64,000 nucleotides of DNA from Levilactobacillus tongjiangensis (GCF_003946345.1 NZ_RHNY01000009.1:1-64000); one strand, 5' to 3'. Positions 19,629 to 28,654 are shown, counted from the stretch's first letter. Program-made: numbers and translations. The notes: generated by a model from the letters alone, not told the origin.

Positions 19629-19658
19629 GAGCCAGAGCAAGTGCCCTGACTCTTTTTA
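19629..19658 (+). terminator. Terminator of the aldo/keto reductase gene
   Basis: AGAGCCAG and CTGACTCT pair with one mismatch around a 10-nt loop. TTTTT follows. Confidence 0.5.
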
Positions 19659-19663
19659 TTTAT

Positions 19664-19782
19664 CCGAACGATTATTTTACAAATTTAATTGTAATTCGTG
19701 ATTGTATTCTATTCATAAAAATGATATGCTCTTTAAGTAGTGATTTAGCATTTATATCCGAACATTCCTTTAAAACGTTCGG
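19664..19782 (+). promoter_or_regulatory. Promoter and PurBox-like operators of the purine permease gene
   Basis: A promoter with TTGTAT at 19702-19707, a 17-nt spacer and TATGCT at 19725-19730 is flanked by three CCGAAC motifs. 19754-19766 (ATATCCGAACATT) matches the lactic acid bacterial PurBox AWWWCCGAACWWT exactly. An inverted half-site, GTTCGG, lies at 19777-19782, 13 nt away. A third copy, CCGAACGAT, is at 19664-19672 upstream of the -35. PurR control of a purine transporter fits this layout. The inverted pair could also form a hairpin in the 5' leader. No purine riboswitch core is visible. Confidence 0.65.
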
Positions 19783-19818
19783 GTTTTCATAAATAAATTA
19801 TTTTAAGGAGCCTCATTT

Positions 19819-21129
19819 ATGCAACGTATTGCGAACTTTTTCCATTTTGATGAATTAGGAACCAGCTTCCGGACTGAAATGTTGGCCGGTCTCACAACTT
19901 TCGTATCCATGGCCTACATTTTGTTTGTAAATCCCCAAGTATTAGGTGCTTCCGGGATCAGTCAAGGGGCCGTCTTCACGGCAACCGCTTTCGCCTCAGC
20001 GTTAGGTTGTTTCCTGATGGGCTTACTAGCTAACTACCCCATTGCAATTTCCGCCAGTTTAGGAATCAACGCCTTCTTTGCCTATTCAGTTGTCATTGGT
20101 ATGAAGGTTCCTTGGGAAACCGCACTAGCTGGTGTCTTTGTGGCTTCAATTCTCTTCATGATTTTAACCGCATTTAAGATTCGCGAAATGGTCGTTGACG
20201 CAATTCCTCGTGATTTAAAGATGGCCATTAGCGCCGGGATCGGATTATTCATCGCCTTTATCGGCTTGAGTCAAGGTGGTCTGATTGTTGCTGATAAATC
20301 AACGGTTGTCACGCTCGGTTCTCTGCAAGTCGGGAGTACCTGGCTGACTATCTTTGGATTGATTGTCACCATGATTCTCATGAGTGCCCGGGTTCCTGGG
20401 GCTATCTTTATTGGGATGGTTGCTAACTCTGTCTTGGGTCTGGCCACTGGATTAATTCCTATGCCCCATCACATCGTTTCAGCAATTCCTAGTATCAGTT
20501 CCACTTTCATGGTTGGGTTAACCCATGTGGGAAGTATTAACTCCCTGCAACTAGTCGTCGTTGTTTTAACGTTCCTACTCGTTACTTTCTTTGACACTAC
20601 CGGGACATTGGTTGGGTTAGCCGAACAAGCTGGTCTGGTCAAGAACAACAAGCTTCCTCGTATCGGTAAAGCCTTGATGGCTGACTCCAGCACAATGGTT
20701 GTCGGCTCACTGTTGGGAACCTCGCCAATGGGGGCCTTCGTTGAATCCTCAGCTGGTATCGCCGTTGGTGGTCGAACTGGTTTCACCGCTATCGTTACGG
20801 GTATTCTCTTCATCTTTGGTGCCTTCTTCTCCCCTCTGTTGGCGGTTGTCACGAACCAAGTTACTGCTCCTGCTCTGATTATCGTTGGGGTACTCATGGC
20901 CCAATCCCTGAAGAACATCCATTGGGAAAAATTCGAAGTCGCTGCGCCCGCCTTTCTGATTGTCCTGGGCATGCCTCTGACTTACAGTATTTCAGATGGA
21001 ATTGCCTTGGGCTTCATCACATATCCTTTAACGATGCTTGCTGCTAAGCGCGGTAAGGATGTGGGACCTATGATGTACGGCCTAGCCGTCGTCTTCGTCC
21101 TCTTCTTGTGGATCTTGAATGCCGGATAA
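19819..21129 (+). CDS. Purine permease, AzgA/PbuG type (hypoxanthine/guanine uptake)
   Basis: The 436-residue integral membrane protein has about 12-14 hydrophobic segments and the signature stretch TTFVSMAYILFVNPQVL near the N-terminus of the AzgA branch of nucleobase transporters. FFDTTGTLVGLAEQAG in the middle and SSAGIAVGGRTG further on belong to the substrate-binding core of the family. It imports purine bases such as hypoxanthine, guanine or adenine for salvage. The PurBox-like sites upstream support that role. AAGGAG lies 8 nt before ATG. The gene is monocistronic, with a strong terminator. Confidence 0.92.
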   Translation: MQRIANFFHFDELGTSFRTEMLAGLTTFVSMAYILFVNPQVLGASGISQGAVFTATAFASALGCFLMGLLANYPIAISASLGINAFFAYSVVIGMKVPWETALAGVFVASILFMILTAFKIREMVVDAIPRDLKMAISAGIGLFIAFIGLSQGGLIVADKSTVVTLGSLQVGSTWLTIFGLIVTMILMSARVPGAIFIGMVANSVLGLATGLIPMPHHIVSAIPSISSTFMVGLTHVGSINSLQLVVVVLTFLLVTFFDTTGTLVGLAEQAGLVKNNKLPRIGKALMADSSTMVVGSLLGTSPMGAFVESSAGIAVGGRTGFTAIVTGILFIFGAFFSPLLAVVTNQVTAPALIIVGVLMAQSLKNIHWEKFEVAAPAFLIVLGMPLTYSISDGIALGFITYPLTMLAAKRGKDVGPMMYGLAVVFVLFLWILNAG

Positions 21130-21140
21130 TAAATGACTAT

Positions 21141-21182
21141 AAGAAAGGGCGTCGCCAGTTAATTCTGACGACGCCCTTTCTT
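21141..21182 (+). terminator. Terminator of the purine permease gene
   Basis: AAGAAAGGGCGTCG and CGACGCCCTTTCTT form a perfect 14-bp outer stem with CAG/CTG inside. It begins 12 nt after the stop codon. Confidence 0.85.
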
Positions 21183-21281
21183 ATACAGCACAAACAAGAC
21201 TGCTGAAGCCACTTTTTCAACTGCGATAATGATTAACTATAACCCGGGTTAAACTGTGGTGCCCCATAATCGGATACCCGC

Positions 21282-22196
21282 CTAAAGCCAAGTTCCGATT
21301 GCAAACAATACCGGATAGGCTAAAAAGAAGAGTGAAGCGCTCTTCACCGTTGCCATGAACGTCAGTTGTTTATCTTGACGCTGAAAGAACGGCGTCATAC
21401 CGCGCCACATCACCGGAAGCAAAATGGCTGCCCAGCCCGTAATTGCTGGGGCCACCCCAAAAATGACGTTGAGTAGTGGCCACAAACTGCCAACAACTAA
21501 AAACACCTTGATCAACCGAACGGCACCCCTTTTTCCGGTATAGTAAGCCAACGTATACCGCCGATTAGCAATATCCTCATCACGGTCAGCCGTATCATTA
21601 GCTAATTGCAGTGTAAAGAAGATCAGCGTAAGTGGCAGACACAGCAAAAATGTCACACCAACGATGGTCCAGGATAAGGGTCGTTGGCCGTAGATGGACA
21701 CATAGACACACGTTAATTGGATTAGAAAGGCAATCGCCAAGGCCACAACTGCCGCAGAAAATGGCGTTGTATTAATCGGGCGCGGCCCAGCCGTGTAAAA
21801 AATACCGATAGCATACCCAACTGCGCCAAATACTGCAACCGGCCAGCCAGTTCTCAAGACTAAAACTACGCCAGGAATTGCAGCCAGTAAATATAACCCC
21901 CAGGCGAGCTGCGCCACACCATGCTCTGGCAAACCCAATCGACCAACTGGATTCGTTTGCTGTGCGTATCCTTCCCGGTCATGTGCATGTTGATAATCAT
22001 AATAATTGTCCGCCACGTTGACCGCCAAATCAAAAATAAAAACCACTAGCAGGCACAAACCAACGTTTGCCCAGTTCACGACACCAACGTTGTACTGCGC
22101 AATGGCTGCCCCTAACACAAACCACATCACATTCAACAGTGCCGTGTAGATTTCTGTTAATTCAACAAATACTGGCCACTTGAGCCACCTTACCAT
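21282..22196 (-). CDS. menA: UbiA prenyltransferase, 1,4-dihydroxy-2-naphthoate polyprenyltransferase
   Basis: MenA attaches the isoprenoid tail to dihydroxynaphthoate in the membrane, giving demethylmenaquinone. The 304-residue protein has about nine membrane helices. It also has the two aspartate-rich motifs of the UbiA family: NVADNYYDYQHAHD (about residue 60) and NDTADRDEDIANRRYT (about 185). Many lactobacilli keep menA while lacking the early menaquinone genes and use supplied precursors. No other men gene is visible here. The start at 22196 gives AAGGAG an 8-nt spacing; an ATG two codons earlier sits too close to it. Confidence 0.88.
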   Translation of the reverse strand: MVRWLKWPVFVELTEIYTALLNVMWFVLGAAIAQYNVGVVNWANVGLCLLVVFIFDLAVNVADNYYDYQHAHDREGYAQQTNPVGRLGLPEHGVAQLAWGLYLLAAIPGVVLVLRTGWPVAVFGAVGYAIGIFYTAGPRPINTTPFSAAVVALAIAFLIQLTCVYVSIYGQRPLSWTIVGVTFLLCLPLTLIFFTLQLANDTADRDEDIANRRYTLAYYTGKRGAVRLIKVFLVVGSLWPLLNVIFGVAPAITGWAAILLPVMWRGMTPFFQRQDKQLTFMATVKSASLFFLAYPVLFAIGTWL

Positions 22197-22243
22197 CACC
22201 ATCGCTCCTTTATCGATTGCCAACAAATTGAGTGTAGCAAATC

Positions 22244-22291
22244 TTACTAAGAAAAGCGCCCCTCGAATTCGAGGGGCGCTTTTCTTAGTAA
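22244..22291. terminator. Perfect 48-bp palindrome acting as yfhO terminator
   Basis: All 48 bases are exactly self-complementary around CGAATTCG (centre 22267/22268), giving a hairpin of about 22 bp with a minimal loop. It begins at the base next to the stop codon of the YfhO gene and precedes the menA promoter region. AAAAG/CTTTT arms provide the U-rich side. Confidence 0.85.
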
Positions 22292-25200
22292 TTATTGAGA
22301 TTCTTTACGTTCACGAAACCATCGCCAACTACTTTCAGCTATTAAAATTAGTCCTCCTAATAGAGTGACTAACGCACCTACTAACAGACCAGGAGTCCGA
22401 TACGTCAACCGAATCTTATGGGTTCCAGCCGACAATCGGGCGCCCACAAAACCATCATTGACGACCTGTGTTTTTACCTGATGACCATCGACGGCCAAAT
22501 GCCAACCATCCGAATACGGAATTGATGTTGTTAACACACTCGTTCGCTGTGGGCTGACTTCTCCAGTAACCTGATTGTCGGTCACTTTGGCGTGCTTTAA
22601 CCCACGTTGCTGAGCAGCGTGAACTTGCTGGTCGTAGCTCTTGCCAAAAGGCATTGCAAGCAATTTAGCCGACTTAAAGTTGATCTGCCGCGTCGCATTA
22701 AAGGTAACGGTTATCGTTTCCCGACGCTGCTTAGAGTACCCCAGGTTCAACAATACCTGATGTTTGGGTTCGTAATCTGAAAGATTATCCACCCCAAACT
22801 GAGAAAACATTTTCGATTGATTACGTGTCTGAACCTTGACCCAATAATCTCCTAAATCTGGTGCGCTGACAGCATCCCGCCAGGCATTTAATTTAGTTAA
22901 ATTAGACCGCGGTGTTGCTCCCAGAATACTGGTATTATCCTGGTCTTGCAGTTGTCGCTTAGTGGTCAATTTCTGTGACGTAATACCATCTAACGCTAAA
23001 TAGAGTTCCGTTCCCTGTGCCCGTTTTGGCCGCTTTAGCGTTAACGTATAGCTAATTGGCTGCCCTTGAGCGTCACTCGTCATCTGGTGAAGACCATTTC
23101 GATTTGCCTGCGTGGTCGTCTCAAGAACCTGTTGATTCTGCACCAACACCCTCTTTAAAGCTGTCTGCTGGTTATTCAAATCCACCATGGGCCCATAAGT
23201 CTTGACCTCTTGCTTACTCAACAGACCATTCTCATCAACCTTCAGCTCTGGTGTCTTAATTGATGACCCGTAATTATCCAATTGCTTATCGTTTAAGCCA
23301 GTTTTCTGACCTGTAATCCCTTGCTTTAAACGATACTGAATAACCTTATTGGTACTGTCAATAACTGGAATCGCGTTCGGTGTAACTGTATAATCTAACG
23401 TTCGTTTGGGTGACGCATAGGCCGTTTGGGGAATGCCTTTAAAGGCATCATCAGTCACTGCACCTTGTGTCAGACTACGTTCCCGATCAACACCATCAAG
23501 CTTACGCCAAGCGTTTGCTGATAATGCCTGTGGCTGCGTATACACCAAGGGGAAATTGAGCTTGGTCGTTAAAATCTGTGTTCCCACACCGTTAGAGAGT
23601 GCGTATACCGGTTTTTCTGGATACACTTTCTTCTGAGCATGATACCCATAGGGTAAGGCTGCATGATTGGTCACCTGATCTTCTCGTGCAAATAAATGCT
23701 TAACCCCCAGCAATTGATTCAGTGAGGTACGACTGTCCGCCTGCCCTATTGGCGCATTCATGGCATATTCTGAATTTTGTAAGTCACGGCTAAATTGCCC
23801 AACGTAACCATTCTGAACAGAAAAATAAGACATCGTCCCCCGCAAGCCATGACTCATTGTCATGTTGTTTCCAACCGTGCGGAAGAGGTTGAAGTTCCGC
23901 GTCGCGTTCACCCGCGAAAAGGCGGCTGCTTTTTTGATGCCGTGATCAGCACCATCAAAGTAATCCAAAATATACCGCGTGGCATCGTGCCGCCGTAACT
24001 GCTGGGTGGCCTGAACGCCGGCATTAGGATCATAGTATCCCCAAGCATTATTAACTAAATTCAGTCCAACCAAGATACAAACCAAGCTGACTAACCACCG
24101 TGCCGTCAGCTGCGCACCACCCCAAATCACAGCAACTAAGGCCAGCAATAAACAATAGGTAATCAAATCCCGCTTAGCATTGTTAAACGTCAAACCATTA
24201 CACAGGTAAATTATCGCTAAAAGCGCCATTGCACTGCCAGCTAACCAATATCGATCCGTCCGCGTTAACGTCGTCAAATGATCCCACAGCGTCATCGTCG
24301 CTAATCCAAAAGGAATTGCGGCTAACAAAATCCACCGATTAGAGGGCGTTGACAACACATTAAAGAATGCCGCGACCGCCGGAATCCCTAAACCGACCAC
24401 GATTGCCACTAACGTTCCGGCTAGCCAACGTTGCTCACGCCAATGGACTAGGACATACACGCCGCCTAAAAAGGTCAGTCCGCTGACCCCCAATACCGCC
24501 CAATAACTCAGCGCATTCCCAGTGGTTAAAATGGCATTTCCTAACTGTAAATAGTAACCATTAGGATATAGCCACAGCCCATTTGCAAAAATAGACACGG
24601 TCCTGGTTGATTTCAGCATCATCAGTAGTGATGGTAGCAGTAAGATACCCGAAACGAAAACACCAGTGACCGCTGCCGCTATGAAGCGACCAATAGCTGG
24701 CCGCCATTTAACCGCCAACGCCCCTTGTCCTTGCAGACTGAAGAAACGAATAACTGCATAAATTAAGCTACCAAGTCCCAATATGTAAGCAAAATAAAAG
24801 TTACTAAGGATAGTCACACCAGTCATTAGCCCTAGAAATCCCCACCCTTTGCCTCGTAGGATTCGGTCAATACCTACAAACAACAGCGGTAGCCAAATCA
24901 TGGGTAATAAAAAGAATGGATGGTGGACACCAACCATTAGGGAATATCCCGTAAAGGCGTAGGTAATTGCTCCCATCAAGCGACTTCCCGGACGAAAATT
25001 ATATCGACGGGCAAATGCTAGAAAGGCTAACCCGGTCGCATAGAGTCGTAGGACGATAAACACACCGTACCCGGTTTCTAGCCATCGCGTTGGCAACAGT
25101 GCCAAGCCATAGGCAAAGGGGTCACCAAGGACGTAATAAGCCAACGTTGTGAGCTTATCTGCTCCCAGCCCCATCGTCCACGACCAGCCTGCCAATCCCG

Positions 25201-25387
25201 CAAAACCTGATTTCACTAATAGCTGGTGCAGTTCCAAAATGACAGGATAATGTTGGGTAATCCCATCCATATTCCAAATCAATGTTCGGTTGGCTAGGCC
25301 AAACACCCCAAAACTAAATGCCGCGATCACCATAAAGGCCAGGCTATACAAAGCCCATAATGGCCAACGGTGGTGTGCGATTTTCAT
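22292..25387 (-). CDS. YfhO family polytopic membrane protein
   Basis: A very large membrane protein (1031 residues). About twelve hydrophobic helices fill the first 450 residues. An extracellular domain of roughly 550 residues follows, then a final helix (about 1000-1022) with a basic tail (SSWRWFRERKESQ). This matches YfhO, a GT-C-like protein that in Bacillus subtilis works with CsbB to glycosylate lipoteichoic acid outside the membrane. By analogy it transfers a sugar from a lipid carrier to a wall polymer. The start at 25387 is set by GGAGG 8 nt upstream. No csbB-like gene is adjacent. Confidence 0.88.
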   Translation of the reverse strand: MKIAHHRWPLWALYSLAFMVIAAFSFGVFGLANRTLIWNMDGITQHYPVILELHQLLVKSGFAGLAGWSWTMGLGADKLTTLAYYVLGDPFAYGLALLPTRWLETGYGVFIVLRLYATGLAFLAFARRYNFRPGSRLMGAITYAFTGYSLMVGVHHPFFLLPMIWLPLLFVGIDRILRGKGWGFLGLMTGVTILSNFYFAYILGLGSLIYAVIRFFSLQGQGALAVKWRPAIGRFIAAAVTGVFVSGILLLPSLLMMLKSTRTVSIFANGLWLYPNGYYLQLGNAILTTGNALSYWAVLGVSGLTFLGGVYVLVHWREQRWLAGTLVAIVVGLGIPAVAAFFNVLSTPSNRWILLAAIPFGLATMTLWDHLTTLTRTDRYWLAGSAMALLAIIYLCNGLTFNNAKRDLITYCLLLALVAVIWGGAQLTARWLVSLVCILVGLNLVNNAWGYYDPNAGVQATQQLRRHDATRYILDYFDGADHGIKKAAAFSRVNATRNFNLFRTVGNNMTMSHGLRGTMSYFSVQNGYVGQFSRDLQNSEYAMNAPIGQADSRTSLNQLLGVKHLFAREDQVTNHAALPYGYHAQKKVYPEKPVYALSNGVGTQILTTKLNFPLVYTQPQALSANAWRKLDGVDRERSLTQGAVTDDAFKGIPQTAYASPKRTLDYTVTPNAIPVIDSTNKVIQYRLKQGITGQKTGLNDKQLDNYGSSIKTPELKVDENGLLSKQEVKTYGPMVDLNNQQTALKRVLVQNQQVLETTTQANRNGLHQMTSDAQGQPISYTLTLKRPKRAQGTELYLALDGITSQKLTTKRQLQDQDNTSILGATPRSNLTKLNAWRDAVSAPDLGDYWVKVQTRNQSKMFSQFGVDNLSDYEPKHQVLLNLGYSKQRRETITVTFNATRQINFKSAKLLAMPFGKSYDQQVHAAQQRGLKHAKVTDNQVTGEVSPQRTSVLTTSIPYSDGWHLAVDGHQVKTQVVNDGFVGARLSAGTHKIRLTYRTPGLLVGALVTLLGGLILIAESSWRWFRERKESQ

Positions 25388-25402
25388 GATGACAGCCTCC
25401 AA

Positions 25403-25768
25403 TTAATTACTCAAGTTCCCGGTCCTTTTAAACCGACTTACATTAAATCTACAAATCAAACCGCCCTGTGTCAATCTTTCCAGCCATAAGATACCTGATT
25501 TTAATGTTTCACGTGAAACACTTGCATCAGTATTCCCTAAAAATTGTCTGGCCAAACATATACACCAAATTAACTTAAGAATACAAGCACTAGCAGTTGT
25601 TCAACTATACCGGAAGTCCCGACCAATGTCAGTCATTATCTCCGTTCTTCGTACCCAACCACTAAGATGGATAGTCGGTCCGTCAATTACCCCGTAACTT
25701 GATTGTTTTTACTTTTCATTGCTATCGGATACATCTTCAGGTACTGTTAACAGACTACGAAAAAAAGC
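25403..25768. other. Intergenic stretch upstream of yfhO with one parS site
   Basis: Apart from the parS site at 25505-25520 and the likely yfhO promoter area near 25420-25470, I see no open frame with a ribosome site, no repeat and no strong hairpin. Confidence 0.6.
25505..25520. promoter_or_regulatory. parS site, perfect
   Basis: TGTTTCACGTGAAACA, identical to the site at 17950, here in a non-coding region upstream of yfhO. Confidence 0.9.
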
Positions 25769-25925
25769 CCGTGATTACTCACGGACTTTCTCACACATAC
25801 ATACTAGTCTGCTGATGCACGATGCGTCTTAGCTGACCGGTGAAGCACCGGCCTCAATCCAGCTAAAGACAAGCTAATCATCTCAGCGCCACCATCATAC
25901 ACCCGAATACCATAAGACCCAATTA
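25760..25925 (-). ncRNA. Candidate structured 3' element downstream of cls
   Basis: On the minus strand, GTCTTTAGCTG (25870-25860) pairs with CAGCTAAGAC (25835-25826) with one bulge. Inside is a perfect CCGGTG-CTT-CACCGG hairpin (25851-25837). About 40 nt later comes an intrinsic terminator, CCGTGA-GTAA-TCACGG (25784-25769) plus seven T. The region begins about 50 nt after the cls stop codon. It may be a cls 3' UTR, a separate small RNA or a dispersed element. Overlaid on the hairpin is a 32-codon frame from GTG at 25902 to a stop at 25804, encoding VYDGGAEMISLSLAGLRPVL and then HRSAKTHRASAD. No good ribosome site precedes it. Function unknown. Confidence 0.4.
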
Positions 25926-25974
25926 TTTAGCATTTTATCAGACATTTACCTGCCCAACGTGACCAACAGATTTG

Positions 25975-27432
25975 CTACAGAATCGGAGATAGTAACCGGG
26001 ACGCCGTCTGCTTAAACTTCAAGTACAGTGACTGTTCATCAAACATTTTCGGTGTAATCAACTCACTATGCCGCATATCGGCTTCATAGATTTCCTCTAA
26101 CTGAGTCGCCACCTGCGGATCATAAATAAAGGCATTAATTTCGAAATTCAGTTTAAAGCTACGATAATCCATATTGGCTGAACCAACGGAAGCAATCCGG
26201 CCATCAACGACCATCGTCTTCGCATGAATGAATCCATTATGATAATAATAAATTTTCACGCCATCATCGGCAAGTTGCCGTGCATAATACTGCGTTGCTC
26301 GGTATACGAACGCGTGATCCGGCTTATCTGGAATCATGATTCGCACATCGATCCCCGCCATTGCCGCAATCCGCAACGAGTCCAAAACACTGTCATCCGG
26401 AATCAGATAGGGGGTCTGAATCCATAACCGCTTCTCAGCGGTTTGAATCAAGCGCATGTACCCCATCTTAATTTGCTGCAAGTCCGAATCTGGTCCACTA
26501 GAAACAATTTGCAAACTGGTTTCCCCCTTGACCTTCGTCAATGGGAAATACTTGTGTTCAATACGGTCATCCTTAAACGGGTGATCACGATCCGTTGCAT
26601 TCCAATCTAGCATGAACCGCGCTTGGAGGGAGAAGACCCCTGAACCAACTAACCGTAGATGCGTGTCACGCCAGTAGCCAAACTTTTCTTTACGACCAAG
26701 ATATTGATCGCCAATGTTAAACCCACCGACGTACCCAATCTGTCCGTCAATCGTCACAATTTTTCTATGATCACGGAAATTCAACCGAAAGTCAATAACG
26801 GCTGACCGGGTGCCCAGGAAGGGCTCCACGTGGCCCCCCGCTGCCATCAACGGTTTAAAGAAGCGTTTCCAGGTCCCCATGGATCCCCATGGATCATAAA
26901 TGACCCGCACTTCCACACCCATTTTCGCCTTCTTTACCAATAAATCCAAGATGTCATTACCAATCTGATCATTGTAAAAGGTGTAAAATTCAATATGAAT
27001 ACTTGAGTGTGCACGTTCAATATCTTCCATCATTAGGTGGAACAGGTTATGACCATCCGTAATCACCCGCACCCGATTTTTTCGGGCTAGAAACGCGTGA
27101 TCCGTCGCCATAAACATATTAACCATATTGATAACCGAATGGCTAATTTCATCTGCTGGCATAACTTGATTGCCAATCTCTTCACGCTGTTGAGATAACC
27201 GTTCCTCAAGTTGAACGGCCACCTGCCGCTGCAGTCGGAACATGCGATCTTTCGGTAACTTTCGGCCAATGAAGGCATAGGCAATAAATCCAACTACTGG
27301 CAGTAAGACCAATACCAGCATCCAAGCCCACGTTGCCGCAATATCGCGTTTCTCCCGAAAAACAGTTACAAAGGCCAGTGCTGAGTTAATCACCACAACG
27401 ATTTCCAGGATGAGCATGTAATTCACGTTCAC
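25975..27432 (-). CDS. cls: Cardiolipin synthase, phospholipase D family
   Basis: Cls joins two phosphatidylglycerol molecules into cardiolipin at the membrane. The protein (485 residues from the GTG at 27432) has two N-terminal helices. Two HKD catalytic motifs follow: HRKIVTIDGQIGYVGGFN in the middle, and HAKTMVVDGRIASVGSANMD near residue 400. The GTG start has GAGGAGG 8 nt upstream; the longer frame from 27465 has no such site. Length and layout are those of typical bacterial Cls with both HKD motifs intact. The structured element at 25.8 kb lies directly downstream. Confidence 0.95.
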   Translation of the reverse strand: MNVNYMLILEIVVVINSALAFVTVFREKRDIAATWAWMLVLVLLPVVGFIAYAFIGRKLPKDRMFRLQRQVAVQLEERLSQQREEIGNQVMPADEISHSVINMVNMFMATDHAFLARKNRVRVITDGHNLFHLMMEDIERAHSSIHIEFYTFYNDQIGNDILDLLVKKAKMGVEVRVIYDPWGSMGTWKRFFKPLMAAGGHVEPFLGTRSAVIDFRLNFRDHRKIVTIDGQIGYVGGFNIGDQYLGRKEKFGYWRDTHLRLVGSGVFSLQARFMLDWNATDRDHPFKDDRIEHKYFPLTKVKGETSLQIVSSGPDSDLQQIKMGYMRLIQTAEKRLWIQTPYLIPDDSVLDSLRIAAMAGIDVRIMIPDKPDHAFVYRATQYYARQLADDGVKIYYYHNGFIHAKTMVVDGRIASVGSANMDYRSFKLNFEINAFIYDPQVATQLEEIYEADMRHSELITPKMFDEQSLYLKFKQTASRLLSPIL

Positions 27433-27550
27433 GTGTAAACCCTCCTCTATTCTCTGTGATTTCATGATACGCTAAATCACTCAAATGTCTTTACTTTTCT
27501 TTAACTTTTTTGATATTTTAATTTCCTAATTTCAAGGAGGTCCTGCGACC

Positions 27551-27706
27551 ATGTTTACTCACTTCACCACCCTGCTCGGTGGCTTGCACGGCACCAGTTC
27601 TTTTCGAATCGTTCGGTGGCTCTTCCGTGACAATCCCACGGTTGGCATCATCGTACTAGCTGGCATCATCCTCTATGCAATTTACCGGTACATGAATCGT
27701 CATTAA
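27551..27706 (+). CDS. Small single-helix membrane protein (51 residues)
   Basis: A short frame starts with ATG and is preceded at 9 nt by a perfect AAGGAGG. The product begins MFTHFTTLLGGLHG and has one hydrophobic helix at about residues 31-46 (VGIIVLAGIILYAIYR). A basic segment (FRIVRWLFRD) precedes it and RYMNRH follows. Size and layout suggest a membrane-associated small protein. It lies between the divergent cls and the convergent nuclease gene. I do not recognise a family. Confidence 0.6.
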   Translation: MFTHFTTLLGGLHGTSSFRIVRWLFRDNPTVGIIVLAGIILYAIYRYMNRH

Positions 27707-27758
27707 AAATCTAGCGACTTCCATCGCCAGTAACCCAATTTGCTTATCTGAAAACACA

Positions 27759-27783
27759 AAAGAGACCGGCAATTTCTCCGGTC
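27759..27783 (-). terminator. Terminator of the nuclease gene
   Basis: On the minus strand GACCGG and CCGGTC pair around an 8-nt loop. CTCTTTTGTGTTTT follows. Confidence 0.6.
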
Positions 27784-27835
27784 CCTTGCTTAAATTAAGT
27801 GGGTCACTGATGACCATGCCGTACCCTGTGACGCC

Positions 27836-28654
27836 CTAAAAACTGGCCGCAGGATCACCGTATTGACTAGTCCCGGTAGCGTAATCAATTTTAACGCCCG
27901 CTTGGATGTTAAAAATATAAACATTGTAGGAAACCCCTGCATTTTTGACCGACTTGGCCTGCATATGCACGCCACGAGCCACCAGTTCGCTTCCACGGAA
28001 CACTGGCTGAACTTGGTAGCGAACGTAATCGGTAGGGTGACTCTTCAAATAACTAGCCACTGGATTCTCGTAAGCGGTCATTCCCGGGTCATTCAGTGAC
28101 CGCGTCCCGGTCATCAGGTTCTTTAAATTATTATTCTGCCCCGTCAGCTGGTAGCCGATCAAGTGACTCCGGTTATACAAATACCCCTTCTTACCATTAA
28201 CGGTATAAGCCTTGTTTTTCCACCCGGTCGGACTGACGTAGAGCGGTTCTCGTTTGGCCGTTGGCATGGTGCTCTTACTCAGGAGGGCATTCGCCGTGGT
28301 TACCCGATTAAGGTTGTCCAGGGCACCATAGGTTGCCCAGGCACCCTTTTTCGTCGACAGTTCAGCCGACGTGAACGTTGGTTTGTTGTGATTCACCGCA
28401 ACAATCTGAGTCCCGGTATATTTTTGATCAGCGAGTGCCTTAGTGGCAACGGACTGTTTAGGAACCGACGTTGCCGAACTACTGCTGCTATCTTTGGTTG
28501 CACCACCGACCAGACTCGAGGCCACCTCAGTCACTTTTTTAGCCGTTGGATTTCCCTGGCTGCTCAATCCACCAATTGCCCCAATGGCAATCACTAATAT
28601 TGCCGCATAAATTGAAACCGTACTTCGGCGACGCCCCCGACGACGTTTACTCAT
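27836..28654 (-). CDS. Exported DNA/RNA non-specific endonuclease (EndA/NucA-type)
   Basis: The 272-residue protein starts with a strongly basic segment (MSKRRRGRRR) and one transmembrane or signal helix (about 14-30). A Ser/Thr-rich linker follows, then a beta-beta-alpha metal nuclease domain. The core reads YNRSHLIGYQLTGQNNNLKN, matching the (D/N)R(G/S)H signature with catalytic His and the downstream Asn that binds the metal. Relatives degrade or process extracellular DNA, for nutrient use or during DNA uptake. The membrane anchor suggests action at the cell surface. The ATG has GGGGAA upstream. It is monocistronic. Confidence 0.88.
   Translation of the reverse strand: MSKRRRGRRRSTVSIYAAILVIAIGAIGGLSSQGNPTAKKVTEVASSLVGGATKDSSSSSATSVPKQSVATKALADQKYTGTQIVAVNHNKPTFTSAELSTKKGAWATYGALDNLNRVTTANALLSKSTMPTAKREPLYVSPTGWKNKAYTVNGKKGYLYNRSHLIGYQLTGQNNNLKNLMTGTRSLNDPGMTAYENPVASYLKSHPTDYVRYQVQPVFRGSELVARGVHMQAKSVKNAGVSYNVYIFNIQAGVKIDYATGTSQYGDPAASF

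Noticed and set aside
19731-19818. Purine riboswitch before the permease gene
   Set aside because: The conserved core of purine riboswitches is absent; the CCGAAC repeats explain regulation better.
20469-20972. Antisense frame of 167 codons inside the purine permease gene
   Set aside because: Composition follows from the sense codons, and no expression signals are seen.
21240-21251. TAACCCGGGTTA palindrome as an operator
   Set aside because: It is a short palindrome at the end of the menA region without any promoter beside it.
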